A stretch of DNA of 47,781 nt from Deltaproteobacteria bacterium. GTDB lineage: Bacteria; Desulfobacterota; DSM-4660; Desulfatiglandales; HGW-15. A program made the position numbers and the translations under genes. The stretch's first letter is position 1, and each line of letters begins with the position of its first letter. Below are positions 40,264 through 47,781 of the stretch, piece after piece. Below the pieces are notes generated by a model that made no database searches, had not been told where the DNA came from, and saw nothing but the letters and a program-made list of their open reading frames with translations. The DNA lies in assembly GCA_020060215.1 (NCBI GenBank), contig JAGVAP010000090.1, positions 1-47,781 of the forward strand, given 5' to 3'.

Positions 40264-41958
40264 GTGGAAGGGAAAAGTGCATACGCAGGCAAACCTTGGG
40301 TGCGGTTCTATCCTGAAGGGATACCCGCCGAGGCCGGATGTCCCGAGATCTCCATTTCAGAGGCCTTCGACCGGGCGGCAGTGAGGTGGGGGAACAAGAC
40401 CGCTCTCGTCTTCTACGGAAAGAGAATCGATTACGGAGAATTGAAGGACCAGGTAGACCGGTTCGCAAACGGTCTTCACCGGCTCGGAGTCCAGAAGGGC
40501 GACCGGGTTGCTCTCCATCTGCTGAATTCCCCCCAGTTCATCATCACGTACCTGGGCGCGATCAAGGCCGGAGCGATCGTGACGCCCATCAGCCCGGTGT
40601 ACGTCAGCAGCGAAGTGAAACACCAGATCGAGAACTCCGGGGCGGAGACCCTGGTCTGTCAGGACGTCCTTTATCACGTGATCCGCGAGGCAGGGTTGAA
40701 GTTCAAACGGATCATCGTGACGAACATCAACGAGTACCTGCCTCCGCTCTCACGCCTGTTGGGCAAGAGCGTTCTCGGCCAGGTGAACAAGAAGATGGAG
40801 ACCCCGGTTTTCAATTTTGTGGAAGGAGGGGGTTTTTACCGGTTGAAAAGCCTCCTCAAGAGATACCCCCCCGCTCCGCCCCAGGTACATATCAACCCGA
40901 AAGAGGATATCGCCGTCCTACCCTATACCTCCGGAACCACGGCCTCTCCGAAGGGAGTCATGCTCACCCATGCCAACCTGCTCAGCTCAGAATGGCTCCT
41001 CAAGGAGTTCCTGGGGATGGAAGAGGGCGAAGAGGTGGATCTGGCCTACATGCCTTTTTACTTTGTGGGCGGTCAGTTGATCATCATGTTGAGAGCGTTG
41101 CTCCGAGGGTCGACCCTCGTCGTCTTCACGACGCCCGATCCGGACGATATCCTGTGGGCCGCGGAGAAGTACAAGGCCACGATCTTCATCGGGGCGCCCG
41201 GTATCTATGAGATCCTCCGGGATCATGAAAAGACCGGCCGGGTCGACTGGAAGCGTTTCAAATACATCCTGGCAGGAGCGGACACGCTCCTGGAAGACAC
41301 GATGCTCGGATGGGAGAAGAAGACGGGAACCAGGCTGCACGAGTGCTGGGGCATGACGGAGACGAGCGGAATCGGGATGTTCACCCCCAAAGGGGCGGGG
41401 AAACCCGGATCCTTTGGAATCCCCATGTGCGGCTGTGAGGCGGGCATCGTGAACCCGGACACCGACGGGTGGTTGCCGGTCGGAGAGGTAGGGGAGCTGG
41501 TCTTTCGGGGCCCGGGGGTCATGAAGGGATACTGGCAGGCCCAGGAGGAAACCCGGAAGACCCTGGTGGAGATCGACGGGGTCCTGTGGCTGAAGACAGG
41601 CGACCTGGTGAAGATGGATGAGGATGGATTCTTCTGGTTTTACGACCGCAAAAGGGATCGGATCAAGTACAAGGGGTACCGGATGTCCGCACGGGAGATC
41701 GAAGAGGTCATCGCGGCGCACCCGGAGGTAAAGGAAGCAGGAGTGATCGGGGTGCCTGACCCGAAGGTAGGGGAAAAAGTCAAGGCCATCGTGGTCCCCC
41801 AGCGAGAAGCCAGAGGAAGACTGTCGGAGGGGGATATCCTCCAATGGTGTCAGAGCCGTCTGGCCCCCTATAAGGTGCCGAAGATCATCGAGTTCAGGGG
41901 AGAGATCCCGAAGACGGATATCGGAAAGGTGTCCAGGCGGGAATTGCGGGAGGAATGA
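40264..41958 (+). CDS. AMP-forming acyl-CoA ligase (FadD-like)
   Basis: A GTG at 40264 behind AAAGGAA gives 564 residues. Motifs include KPWVRFYPEGIP (typical FadD-like opening), PYTSGTTASPKGVMLTHANL, ECWGMTETSGIGMF, LKTGDLVKMDEDGFFWFYDR, KRDRIKYKGYRMSAREIEE and the C-terminal PKTDIGKVSRREL. It forms an acyl- or aryl-CoA at the expense of ATP. The gene is 30 bp after the RdhA-like gene and 3 bp before livG, so activation of the imported compound is its likely task. Confidence 0.88.
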   Translation: MEGKSAYAGKPWVRFYPEGIPAEAGCPEISISEAFDRAAVRWGNKTALVFYGKRIDYGELKDQVDRFANGLHRLGVQKGDRVALHLLNSPQFIITYLGAIKAGAIVTPISPVYVSSEVKHQIENSGAETLVCQDVLYHVIREAGLKFKRIIVTNINEYLPPLSRLLGKSVLGQVNKKMETPVFNFVEGGGFYRLKSLLKRYPPAPPQVHINPKEDIAVLPYTSGTTASPKGVMLTHANLLSSEWLLKEFLGMEEGEEVDLAYMPFYFVGGQLIIMLRALLRGSTLVVFTTPDPDDILWAAEKYKATIFIGAPGIYEILRDHEKTGRVDWKRFKYILAGADTLLEDTMLGWEKKTGTRLHECWGMTETSGIGMFTPKGAGKPGSFGIPMCGCEAGIVNPDTDGWLPVGEVGELVFRGPGVMKGYWQAQEETRKTLVEIDGVLWLKTGDLVKMDEDGFFWFYDRKRDRIKYKGYRMSAREIEEVIAAHPEVKEAGVIGVPDPKVGEKVKAIVVPQREARGRLSEGDILQWCQSRLAPYKVPKIIEFRGEIPKTDIGKVSRRELREE

Positions 41959-41961
41959 GCC

Positions 41962-42762
41962 TTGTCCCCATTTTTTGAGGTGGAGAAACTGAGCAAGCGA
42001 TTCGGAGGGCTGGTGGCCCTCCACGATGTCACCTTGAGGATGGAGAAAGATGAAATCGTGGGCCTGATCGGCCCAAACGGCTCGGGTAAGACCACCCTGA
42101 TCCGGTGCATCATGGGGGTCCTTCGGCCGGACGCAGGGAGCATCCGGTTCAAGGGAGAAGAGATATCGAAGAGCAGTATATGGACCACCGTCAACAAAGG
42201 GATCGCCGGGACCTTTCAGGTGGTGAAGCCCTTCAGGCGGTTGCCCGTGATCACGAACGTGATGGTGAGCTGCCTCTCGCCGAGGGCGGGGAGGAGCGGG
42301 GAGTGGGTCAAAAGACTGGAAGTCAAGGCGAGAGACGCGCTGGAGTTCTGCGGCATCGCCGACCTTGCGCTCGAACCCGCGTCCGTTTTGTCCCACGGGG
42401 ACCTCAAGCGGCTGGAGATGGCCAGGGCGATAGCGACGGAACCCGAACTCCTGCTGCTCGACGAGCCGTTCGGAGGCTTGAATCCGGCGGAAACGGACCT
42501 GCTCGCCAGTTCGATCAGGCGTTTGCACAAGGGCGGCAGGTTCGGCAGACTCCACGTCGAAGGACCCGCCATCCTCATCGTCGAGCACAAGCTCCCGGAC
42601 CTGATGCGTATTGTAGACAGGATCGTGGTTCTCAACTTCGGACGGGTGATCGCCCAGGGAAAACCCGTTGAAGTGGTTGAAAACGAGAAGGTGCAACAGG
42701 CCTATTTGGGAAAGAAGGTGCGGCTTGCTTCTCAGCGTGGAAGAGTTGGTCCTCTTCTATGA
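41962..42762 (+). CDS. livG: Branched-chain amino acid-type ABC transporter ATPase LivG
   Basis: The 266-residue ATPase has Walker A GPNGSGKTT, a signature LSHGDLKRLEMARA and Walker B LLLLDEPFGGLNPAE, with the family's C-terminal KPVEVVENEKVQQAYLG. An insertion (GGRFGRLHVEGP) lies between Walker B and the switch His (ILIVEHKL). It starts with TTG at 41962, 3 bp after the ligase stop. With LivF it energises the importer. HAAT-type systems import amino acids, urea or aromatic acids; the cluster context favours an organic acid. Confidence 0.9.
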   Translation: MSPFFEVEKLSKRFGGLVALHDVTLRMEKDEIVGLIGPNGSGKTTLIRCIMGVLRPDAGSIRFKGEEISKSSIWTTVNKGIAGTFQVVKPFRRLPVITNVMVSCLSPRAGRSGEWVKRLEVKARDALEFCGIADLALEPASVLSHGDLKRLEMARAIATEPELLLLDEPFGGLNPAETDLLASSIRRLHKGGRFGRLHVEGPAILIVEHKLPDLMRIVDRIVVLNFGRVIAQGKPVEVVENEKVQQAYLGKKVRLASQRGRVGPLL

Positions 42763-43474
42763 CACGGCGCAGGTGCTCGACCGCCTGTGTTTCGAGGTGC
42801 AGGAAGGGGAACTGGTCAGCATGGTAGGGCCGAACGGGGCGGGGAAGACGACCGCCCTGCGGGCCATTGCCGGCCTCATCAACTGGGAGAGGGAGATCAG
42901 CAAAGGGACCAGGTCCGCCAAGATCACCTACGAAGGAAGGATCGTCTTTGACGGCCAGAGGATCGATCATCTCTCCGCCGCCGGTGTCGTGAAGATGGGG
43001 GTCTCGATGTGCCCCGAACGGGGGAGGCCTTTCCGTGAGATGAGTGTCTTGGATAATCTTCGAATCGGCGGCTATCTCTGCAAGGAAAAGACGGAGATGG
43101 AGCGAAACCTGGATGGGGTCTTCGAGCTTTTCCCGGTGCTCAGGAGGAGGATCCGACAGGTATCGGGCACCCTCTCCGGCGGTGAACAGACCATGCTGGC
43201 CGTCGGAAGGGCATTGATGCACCGGCCGCGCCTGCTGTGCATCGACGAGCCTTCCACGGGTCTGGCGCCGCTTGTCAAGGATGAGCTTTTTGAGAAGATC
43301 AAGGCCGTTTTTGCGGGCGGAATAACGATCCTGCTCGTTGAACAGGATGTAGGTTTTGCATTCGACCTTGCCAGCCGGAACTACGTGATGTCGCGCGGGA
43401 GGATCGTGGGCCATGGTAATGCCGACGAACTGCTGGGGAATGAGAACATCAGAAAGATCTATCTGGGGCTTTGA
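42725..43474 (+). CDS. livF: Branched-chain amino acid-type ABC transporter ATPase LivF
   Basis: The frame starts most plausibly at TTG 42725 (LLSVEELVLFYDTAQVLDRL, AAGGTG upstream), overlapping livG by 38 bp, and encodes 249 residues. Walker A is GPNGAGKTTALRAIAGL, the signature LSGGEQTMLAVGRALM and Walker B LLCIDEPSTGLAP, with the switch region ILLVEQDV. A family-typical CPERGRPFREMSVLDNL Q-loop stretch is present. It is the second ATPase of the importer. Confidence 0.9.
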   Translation: MLLSVEELVLFYDTAQVLDRLCFEVQEGELVSMVGPNGAGKTTALRAIAGLINWEREISKGTRSAKITYEGRIVFDGQRIDHLSAAGVVKMGVSMCPERGRPFREMSVLDNLRIGGYLCKEKTEMERNLDGVFELFPVLRRRIRQVSGTLSGGEQTMLAVGRALMHRPRLLCIDEPSTGLAPLVKDELFEKIKAVFAGGITILLVEQDVGFAFDLASRNYVMSRGRIVGHGNADELLGNENIRKIYLGL

Positions 43475-43526
43475 ACGCCTGTTTGTTCCATTCCGGACCG
43501 ATCAACCTATTTTGGAGGGAGTCGCC

Positions 43527-44816
43527 ATGAGCAAGCCGACAAAGAAGTGGGTCCTGGTTTTCCTGGTGTGCCTTTCGTGGAACGTCGCCCCGGAGGCGTG
43601 GGCGCAGCCCGTCAAGGTGGGAATCATCGGGCACATGGGATTCTTTTCGGGAGACCATGTGTGGCGCGGGGCGTCGCTCGCCGCGGATGAGATCAACAAG
43701 GGCGGCGGGGTCCTTGGGAGGCAGATTGAGCTGGTCAAAGTGCAATCCAATGAGATGGTCAGCGTCCCGGATGCGGCATCTGCCATGGAAAAACTCCTGT
43801 CCGTGGACAAGGCTGCTGTAGTCATCGGAGGCTTCCGATCGGAGGCGGTTCTCGCGATGCAGGATGTGGCCTGTGAATACAAGACCGTCTTCATGGGCAT
43901 CACCGCGCATTTCAAGCCTTTCGAAAGGATCGCCCAGGAGTACGAAAAGTACAAGTACTACTTCAGGCCTTATCCCAACGCGGCCTACATGGGAGCGACC
44001 ATCGCCGAGGTGACGGCCACCGTCGCCGATGTGATCAGAAAGGAACTCGGTGTGCAGAGACCAAAGGTGGCCATCCTCGCGGAAAAGGCGATCTGGGTGG
44101 ATCCCCTGGCCAGGAAGGTCCGGGAAGAGTCGGAGAGGATCGGGATTGAAGTGATCGGGGAGTGGAAGCCGTCCGCAATGGCCACCGATCTGACGGCCGA
44201 ACTCACGGCCATCAAGGCCTCGGGGGCTCACCAGATCTGCTCGATCCTGGCTGGGCCGGTAGGGACATCCTTCGGAAAGCAATGGTATGAACTGAAGATC
44301 CCGGCCGCCATGTCGGGCATCAACTGTGTCGCTTGGGATTCAAAAGGGTATCTGGATGCCACGAAGGCCGACTATTCGGCCACCTGGGACCCGGGCGGCC
44401 AGGCCAGGGTCGAGATGACGCCCAAGACCATCCGGTTCTGGGACGACTACCAGGCCAAATGGGGTGACGGTCCGTCTTTCCTGGGGGCCGACGGTTATGA
44501 CTGTCTCTACATCTGGAAGGAGGCCGTGACCAGAGCCGGCAGTTTCGGGAGCGATGCCGTGGTGAAGGAGCTCGAAAAGACCGAATACACCGGCCCGCTG
44601 GGCAAGATCGTGTTCGAGCAAAAGGAACATCGATGGCCCCATGGGGGCAAATTCGGCAAGGACTTTATGACCTACAGCGCCATTCAGCTTGTAGGCGGAA
44701 AGGTGAACAACTTCTGGCCTACCCGGGAATGGCCCAAGCAGTGGGGGATCCAGTATCCCGGGACGGTGCCCTACCAGCTGCCGCCGTGGATGCTCTCCGA
44801 AAGAAAGGGCAAGTGA
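43527..44816 (+). CDS. livK: Liv-type periplasmic substrate-binding protein
   Basis: From the ATG at 43527 (TTGGAGGGAG upstream) the 429-residue protein has a signal peptide (WVLVFLVCLSWNVAPEAWA). A type I periplasmic binding fold follows: VKVGIIGHMGFFSGDHVWRGASLAADEINKGGGVLGRQIELV, then DKAAVVIGGFRSEAVLAM and GPSFLGADGYDCLYIWKEAV. It captures the substrate for LivHM. Relatives of this length often bind aromatic or other organic acids rather than leucine, but the ligand is not predictable here. Confidence 0.9.
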   Translation: MSKPTKKWVLVFLVCLSWNVAPEAWAQPVKVGIIGHMGFFSGDHVWRGASLAADEINKGGGVLGRQIELVKVQSNEMVSVPDAASAMEKLLSVDKAAVVIGGFRSEAVLAMQDVACEYKTVFMGITAHFKPFERIAQEYEKYKYYFRPYPNAAYMGATIAEVTATVADVIRKELGVQRPKVAILAEKAIWVDPLARKVREESERIGIEVIGEWKPSAMATDLTAELTAIKASGAHQICSILAGPVGTSFGKQWYELKIPAAMSGINCVAWDSKGYLDATKADYSATWDPGGQARVEMTPKTIRFWDDYQAKWGDGPSFLGADGYDCLYIWKEAVTRAGSFGSDAVVKELEKTEYTGPLGKIVFEQKEHRWPHGGKFGKDFMTYSAIQLVGGKVNNFWPTREWPKQWGIQYPGTVPYQLPPWMLSERKGK

Positions 44817-44827
44817 TCCCCCAAGCC

Positions 44828-44952
44828 GGTTGCTGAAAAACTGTTCTAGGCGCTTTGGTCGTCATTCCGGCGGAAGCGGAATCCAGGGGTTCTCAAGCCC
44901 TTCTGGATCGCGGTCTTCACCGGGTGAGGAAAGAAGGCGTTTTTCAGCAACC
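44828..44952. repeat. 125-bp MITE-like element inside the Liv operon
   Basis: GGTTGCTGAAAAAC (44828-44841) and its exact inverted copy GTTTTTCAGCAACC (44939-44952) bound a non-coding interior containing CGTCATTCCGGCGGAAGC, a sequence type found in dispersed intergenic repeats. It fills most of the gap between the binding-protein gene and livH. Confidence 0.8.
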
Positions 44953-45002
44953 TGCTAAAGGTCTGCACCGGAATCTGCCGGAAACCGCCCGGCGAGGAAA
45001 CC

Positions 45003-45875
45003 ATGATCCAAACCATTCTCGTAAACGGGTTGATGACCTCCGCGCTGTACGCCCTCCTGGCATGCGGCTTTTCTCTGATCTTCGGGGTAGTACGGATCAT
45101 CAACCTCTCACAGACCGCGTTCTATATGGTTGCCGCGTATGCGAGTTTCATCCTGTCCAAGGAGTTCGGCTTCGGCGTGCTCGTATCGGCCGTGCTGTCC
45201 GTGGTCTTCACCACCGCCCTTGGGCTGGTGACGTACCGCTGCTGCATCGACAGAGTCCGGGAGCACGAAACGACGGTCCTGCTCGTGACGGTCGCTTTGG
45301 CCATCGTCTTCCAGGAATGTCTTTTTCTCAAGTTCGGTCTTTATCAAAGGGTCGTTCCTCAGTTCATCCCCGGCTTCGTGGAGATTCTCGGGGTCAGGGT
45401 CTCCTACCAGCACATCATCGCTCTGGCCACGGTCGGTATCGCGCTGGGGTCGATCTGGACGCTACTGCATGCGACGAAGATCGGACTCGCCACCCGGGCG
45501 GTCGCCCAGGACAGGGAAACGGCGAATCTCATGGGCGTTGAGGTTCGATTCATGTGTATGACCGCCTTCGGCTTCGCCGTGATGCTGGCTGCGATCGCCG
45601 GCGCCGTCGTGGCACCGATCTACAGCATGGATCCGTTCATGTGGATGCATCCTCTCCTCATGATCTGTGCGATCGTGGTCCTCGGCGGGCTGGGCAGTGT
45701 GGTGGGAAGTGTGGTGGGTGCCCTGATCATGGGGTACGTGGAGACCCTCGTGGTCTTTCTGGTCCCCATGGGGAGCTTTGTCAAAACGGCCGTCGCCCTC
45801 CTGATCATGATCGCGATGCTCATGATCCGTCCGGAGGGGCTGTTCGGGGTTCGTTTCGAGGAAGAGCGTCTTTAA
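45003..45875 (+). CDS. livH: Liv-type ABC transporter permease LivH
   Basis: The 290-residue membrane protein shows the LivH pattern of about eight helices: ALLACGFSLIFGVVRIINLSQTAFYMVAAYASF, the conserved TRAVAQDRETANLMGVEV cytoplasmic loop that contacts the ATPases, and VVLGGLGSVVGSVVGALIMGYVETL. GCGAGG precedes the ATG. It forms the inner-membrane channel together with LivM, 11 bp downstream. Confidence 0.92.
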   Translation: MIQTILVNGLMTSALYALLACGFSLIFGVVRIINLSQTAFYMVAAYASFILSKEFGFGVLVSAVLSVVFTTALGLVTYRCCIDRVREHETTVLLVTVALAIVFQECLFLKFGLYQRVVPQFIPGFVEILGVRVSYQHIIALATVGIALGSIWTLLHATKIGLATRAVAQDRETANLMGVEVRFMCMTAFGFAVMLAAIAGAVVAPIYSMDPFMWMHPLLMICAIVVLGGLGSVVGSVVGALIMGYVETLVVFLVPMGSFVKTAVALLIMIAMLMIRPEGLFGVRFEEERL

Positions 45876-45886
45876 GGAGTTCCCGC

Positions 45887-46951
45887 ATGCAAAGGATGGT
45901 CAAGGTGCTGGAGGGGGAGGTGCTCGCCGTTCCCGGCAGGAGCATCGCCGTGGGCTTTTTCCTTCTCCTCTTCCTGCTTCCACTGCTTACGCAGGATCCC
46001 TTCCTGCTTCGAATCGCCACCTTTGCGTCCATCTACGCCATCTACGCCGCCAGCTGGGACCTCTTGTGCGGCTACACGGGGCAGATCAACCTCGGTCATG
46101 CGCTCTTTTTTGGGGTCTCCGGCTACGCTTCGGCCCTGCTGAACCACCACTATGGACTGCCTCCGTGGATCACCATACCGATCGGCGCAATGGTCTCGGT
46201 CGTGATGGGGTGCATCGTGGCCGTGCCGGCCATGCGTCTGAGGGGCATCTATCTCGCTCTGGCCACCCTGACCTTCCCCATCGTGATGATCGGGGTGATC
46301 TTCGCCGTACCCGATTTCACCGGTGGCGAACTGGGCATCTCCGGTCTGGCGCCCCTCGCCCGCTCACGAGTGGGGGCCTATTACATCAATACCGTCGTGA
46401 TGCTCCTTTCGGTGGCCGTGATGTGGAAGATCACGGATTCCAGGTCCAAGAGAGTAAGACTGGGGATCATCCTTCAGTCCATCCGGGAGGACGAGATCAC
46501 GGCACGTGCCTCGGGGATCAACACGATCAAATACAAGATGTTGGCCTTCTGCGCCAGCGGGTTCTTCGCCGGCGTCTCCGGGGGGTTGTACGTGCATGTC
46601 ATGAAGATTGCCGGTCCGTCCACGCTGGAGCTGATGAATTCCGTAAATCCCATCGTTTGGACGATCTTTGGCGGAATCGGGACGATCTACGGTTCCGTCC
46701 TGGGCGTATATATCCTCTTTCCCCTGGTCGAACTTCTGTGGATGGTCCAGGAGATACGCATGCTGATGTTCGGGATCCTGGTGATCGTCGTTCTCCTGCG
46801 GATGCCGGAAGGGATCGGGGTATGGGTTCGTGACAAGATAGAGCGCGTGTGTCCAAGGTGCAAACTGATCAACGTCTTCACCCGCGTTCATTGCAGGGCG
46901 TGCAGTGCCCATCTGCGGATGGTGAAGCAGCGCGCTCACGAGGCCCCTTGA
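45887..46951 (+). CDS. livM: Liv-type ABC transporter permease LivM with zinc-ribbon-like tail
   Basis: From the ATG at 45887 (AAGGAG upstream) the 354-residue permease has the LivM core: YAASWDLLCGYTGQINLGHALFFGVSGYASALL, the ATPase-contact loop QSIREDEITARASGINTIKYK, and FGGIGTIYGSVLGVYILF. Beyond the last helix a soluble tail carries C322 and C325 (CPRC) and C336 and C339 (CRAC), a pattern for one zinc site. Ordinary LivM proteins end soon after the last helix, so this tail is unusual. Confidence 0.88.
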   Translation: MQRMVKVLEGEVLAVPGRSIAVGFFLLLFLLPLLTQDPFLLRIATFASIYAIYAASWDLLCGYTGQINLGHALFFGVSGYASALLNHHYGLPPWITIPIGAMVSVVMGCIVAVPAMRLRGIYLALATLTFPIVMIGVIFAVPDFTGGELGISGLAPLARSRVGAYYINTVVMLLSVAVMWKITDSRSKRVRLGIILQSIREDEITARASGINTIKYKMLAFCASGFFAGVSGGLYVHVMKIAGPSTLELMNSVNPIVWTIFGGIGTIYGSVLGVYILFPLVELLWMVQEIRMLMFGILVIVVLLRMPEGIGVWVRDKIERVCPRCKLINVFTRVHCRACSAHLRMVKQRAHEAP

Positions 46952-47013
46952 ATCACCGGCCCTGCATTCCTTCGCCGAGTCTGCAGATCGCCCTGATCAA
47001 TGGAGATATCGGA

Positions 47014-47781
47014 ATGGACCAGCTTTCATCCTCGATCATCCCCGGTCCCCTGAAGAGATTCGATCAGAAATACGAGATGTACAAGAGAATACGTTGGGAT
47101 GAGACGAGGGGGCTGCGCGAGGTGGGGCGTATCCTCTACGGGCCGATATATCCATCGGACAAGGACGGCTTCACGCTCAAGGAGTACGCCCTGACGAATG
47201 CGTCATGGTTTGTGGAGGTGCATGCGGCGGAAGGGTGCAAGTTCCACGGGCTGGGGATCTATGAATGGGAAAAAGACCTCAGAGGCGTCTACGCCGTTCC
47301 CAGGGACCTGCCGAGATGGGAGTCGGATCCAGCCCTCGCGGCGAAGGTGGTAAAGCGTGCCGCCCTTCATCTCCGCGCCTCCATGGTGGGCATTTGCGAG
47401 ATGGATCCTCGATTCGTCTACTCCCATTCCTACCACCTGATCACGCGAGCGCATGTGCCTTTGGAGGTGCCCCAAGAGTACCGCTGGGTCGTTGTTCTTG
47501 CCTTTGAGGAGAACTACGACCTGTTGCGGACAAGCCCGTGCTTCCTGGCGGAGTCCACGGTCGGGCTTGCCTATTCAAGGATGGCTTTCACGGCCGGGTC
47601 CCTGGCTCAGTTCATACGCGGGCTGGGGTATAAGGCCATACCGGCGGGGAACGACACCGCGCTCAGCATCCCCCTGGCGATCAAGGCCGGTCTGGGAGAA
47701 CTCGGCCGCCACGGTCTCCTGATCACGAAGAGATACGGACCCCGGGTGCGCCTGGCCAAGGTATTCACCAACCTGCCCCTG
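47014..47781 (+). CDS. Second Tat-less RdhA-like protein, 3' end outside the window
   Basis: The ATG at 47014 follows GGAGAT; 256 codons are visible. It starts GPLKRFDQKYEMYKRIRWDE, closely matching GYRRFDQKYDMYNRPYWDE of the first RdhA-like protein. It continues with GSLAQFIRGLGYKAIPAGNDTALS and IKAGLGELGRHGLLITKRYGPRVRLAKVFTNLPL. The Fe-S region lies beyond the window. There is no twin-arginine signal. The two are paralogues rather than copies, with a different middle section, so they may act on different substrates or form a heteromer. Confidence 0.87.
   Translation, partial: MDQLSSSIIPGPLKRFDQKYEMYKRIRWDETRGLREVGRILYGPIYPSDKDGFTLKEYALTNASWFVEVHAAEGCKFHGLGIYEWEKDLRGVYAVPRDLPRWESDPALAAKVVKRAALHLRASMVGICEMDPRFVYSHSYHLITRAHVPLEVPQEYRWVVVLAFEENYDLLRTSPCFLAESTVGLAYSRMAFTAGSLAQFIRGLGYKAIPAGNDTALSIPLAIKAGLGELGRHGLLITKRYGPRVRLAKVFTNLPL

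Noticed and set aside
40987..42696. A 569-codon minus-strand frame opposite the CoA ligase and livG
   Set aside because: Both plus-strand genes have full family motifs; the antisense frame has none and is explained by codon bias.

Overview
The window reads as accessory-rich chromosome from a GC-rich, anaerobic Gram-negative bacterium, most likely a member of the Desulfobacterota (former Deltaproteobacteria). The evidence is many outer-membrane-type lipoproteins, L,D-transpeptidases next to a Braun-like lipoprotein, three AMP-forming acyl/aryl-CoA ligases, reductive-dehalogenase-like cobamide/Fe-S proteins, a molybdenum hydroxylase subunit and a probable UGA-decoding selenoprotein. The genus assignment is inference; no rRNA or complete tRNA gene is present.

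Layout. 1-1.0 kb: 3' part of a tandem-repeat (44-residue, TPR-like) protein. 1.1-1.6 kb: a small DedA/VTT membrane protein. 1.8-5.9 kb: a graveyard of toxin-antitoxin modules and integration scars. It holds four intact antitoxins (two BrnA-type, one HigA-type, one HicB-type), whose toxins are frameshifted, nonsense-mutated, truncated or absent, together with a serine-recombinase stub and a tyrosine integrase lying between outward-facing 3' halves of two different tRNA genes. 6.0-13.9 kb: an RsbW-like kinase/GNAT fusion, two exported TPR proteins, a CoA ligase and a dynamin-like GTPase, all on the plus strand. 14.1-16.6 kb: YaiI, a C_GCAxxG_C_C-family selenoprotein with a SECIS-like hairpin, a PPOX-type flavoprotein, and several miniature or decayed repeats. 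16.6-19.6 kb: two L,D-transpeptidase lipoproteins around an Lpp/OprI-like lipoprotein ending in lysine. 20.0-25.9 kb: a PH-like membrane protein, a methyltransferase behind a leader terminator, a complete RAYT transposon with matching inverted ends, a thioredoxin-like/HEAT protein and a SYLF-domain protein.

26.1-37.1 kb: an orphan TctC-type binding protein, a CheY-like receiver, an exported rhodanese, then a hydrolase-GNAT-aryl-CoA ligase operon behind a near-consensus promoter (TATAAT). This is convergent with an orphan xanthine-dehydrogenase-family molybdopterin subunit. A lipoprotein/M48 peptidase cluster follows, with an 8-C tract that breaks its first gene.

37.1-47.8 kb is the most notable block: a TetR gene with a palindromic operator, a cysteine-rich Fe-S protein, a Tat-less RdhA-like protein, a CoA ligase, a complete Liv-type ABC importer (ATPases, binding protein, two permeases), and a second RdhA-like gene running off the window. 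The arrangement suggests import of an organic acid, CoA activation, and a cytoplasmic cobamide-dependent reductive step fed by the Fe-S protein. The substrate cannot be read from sequence.
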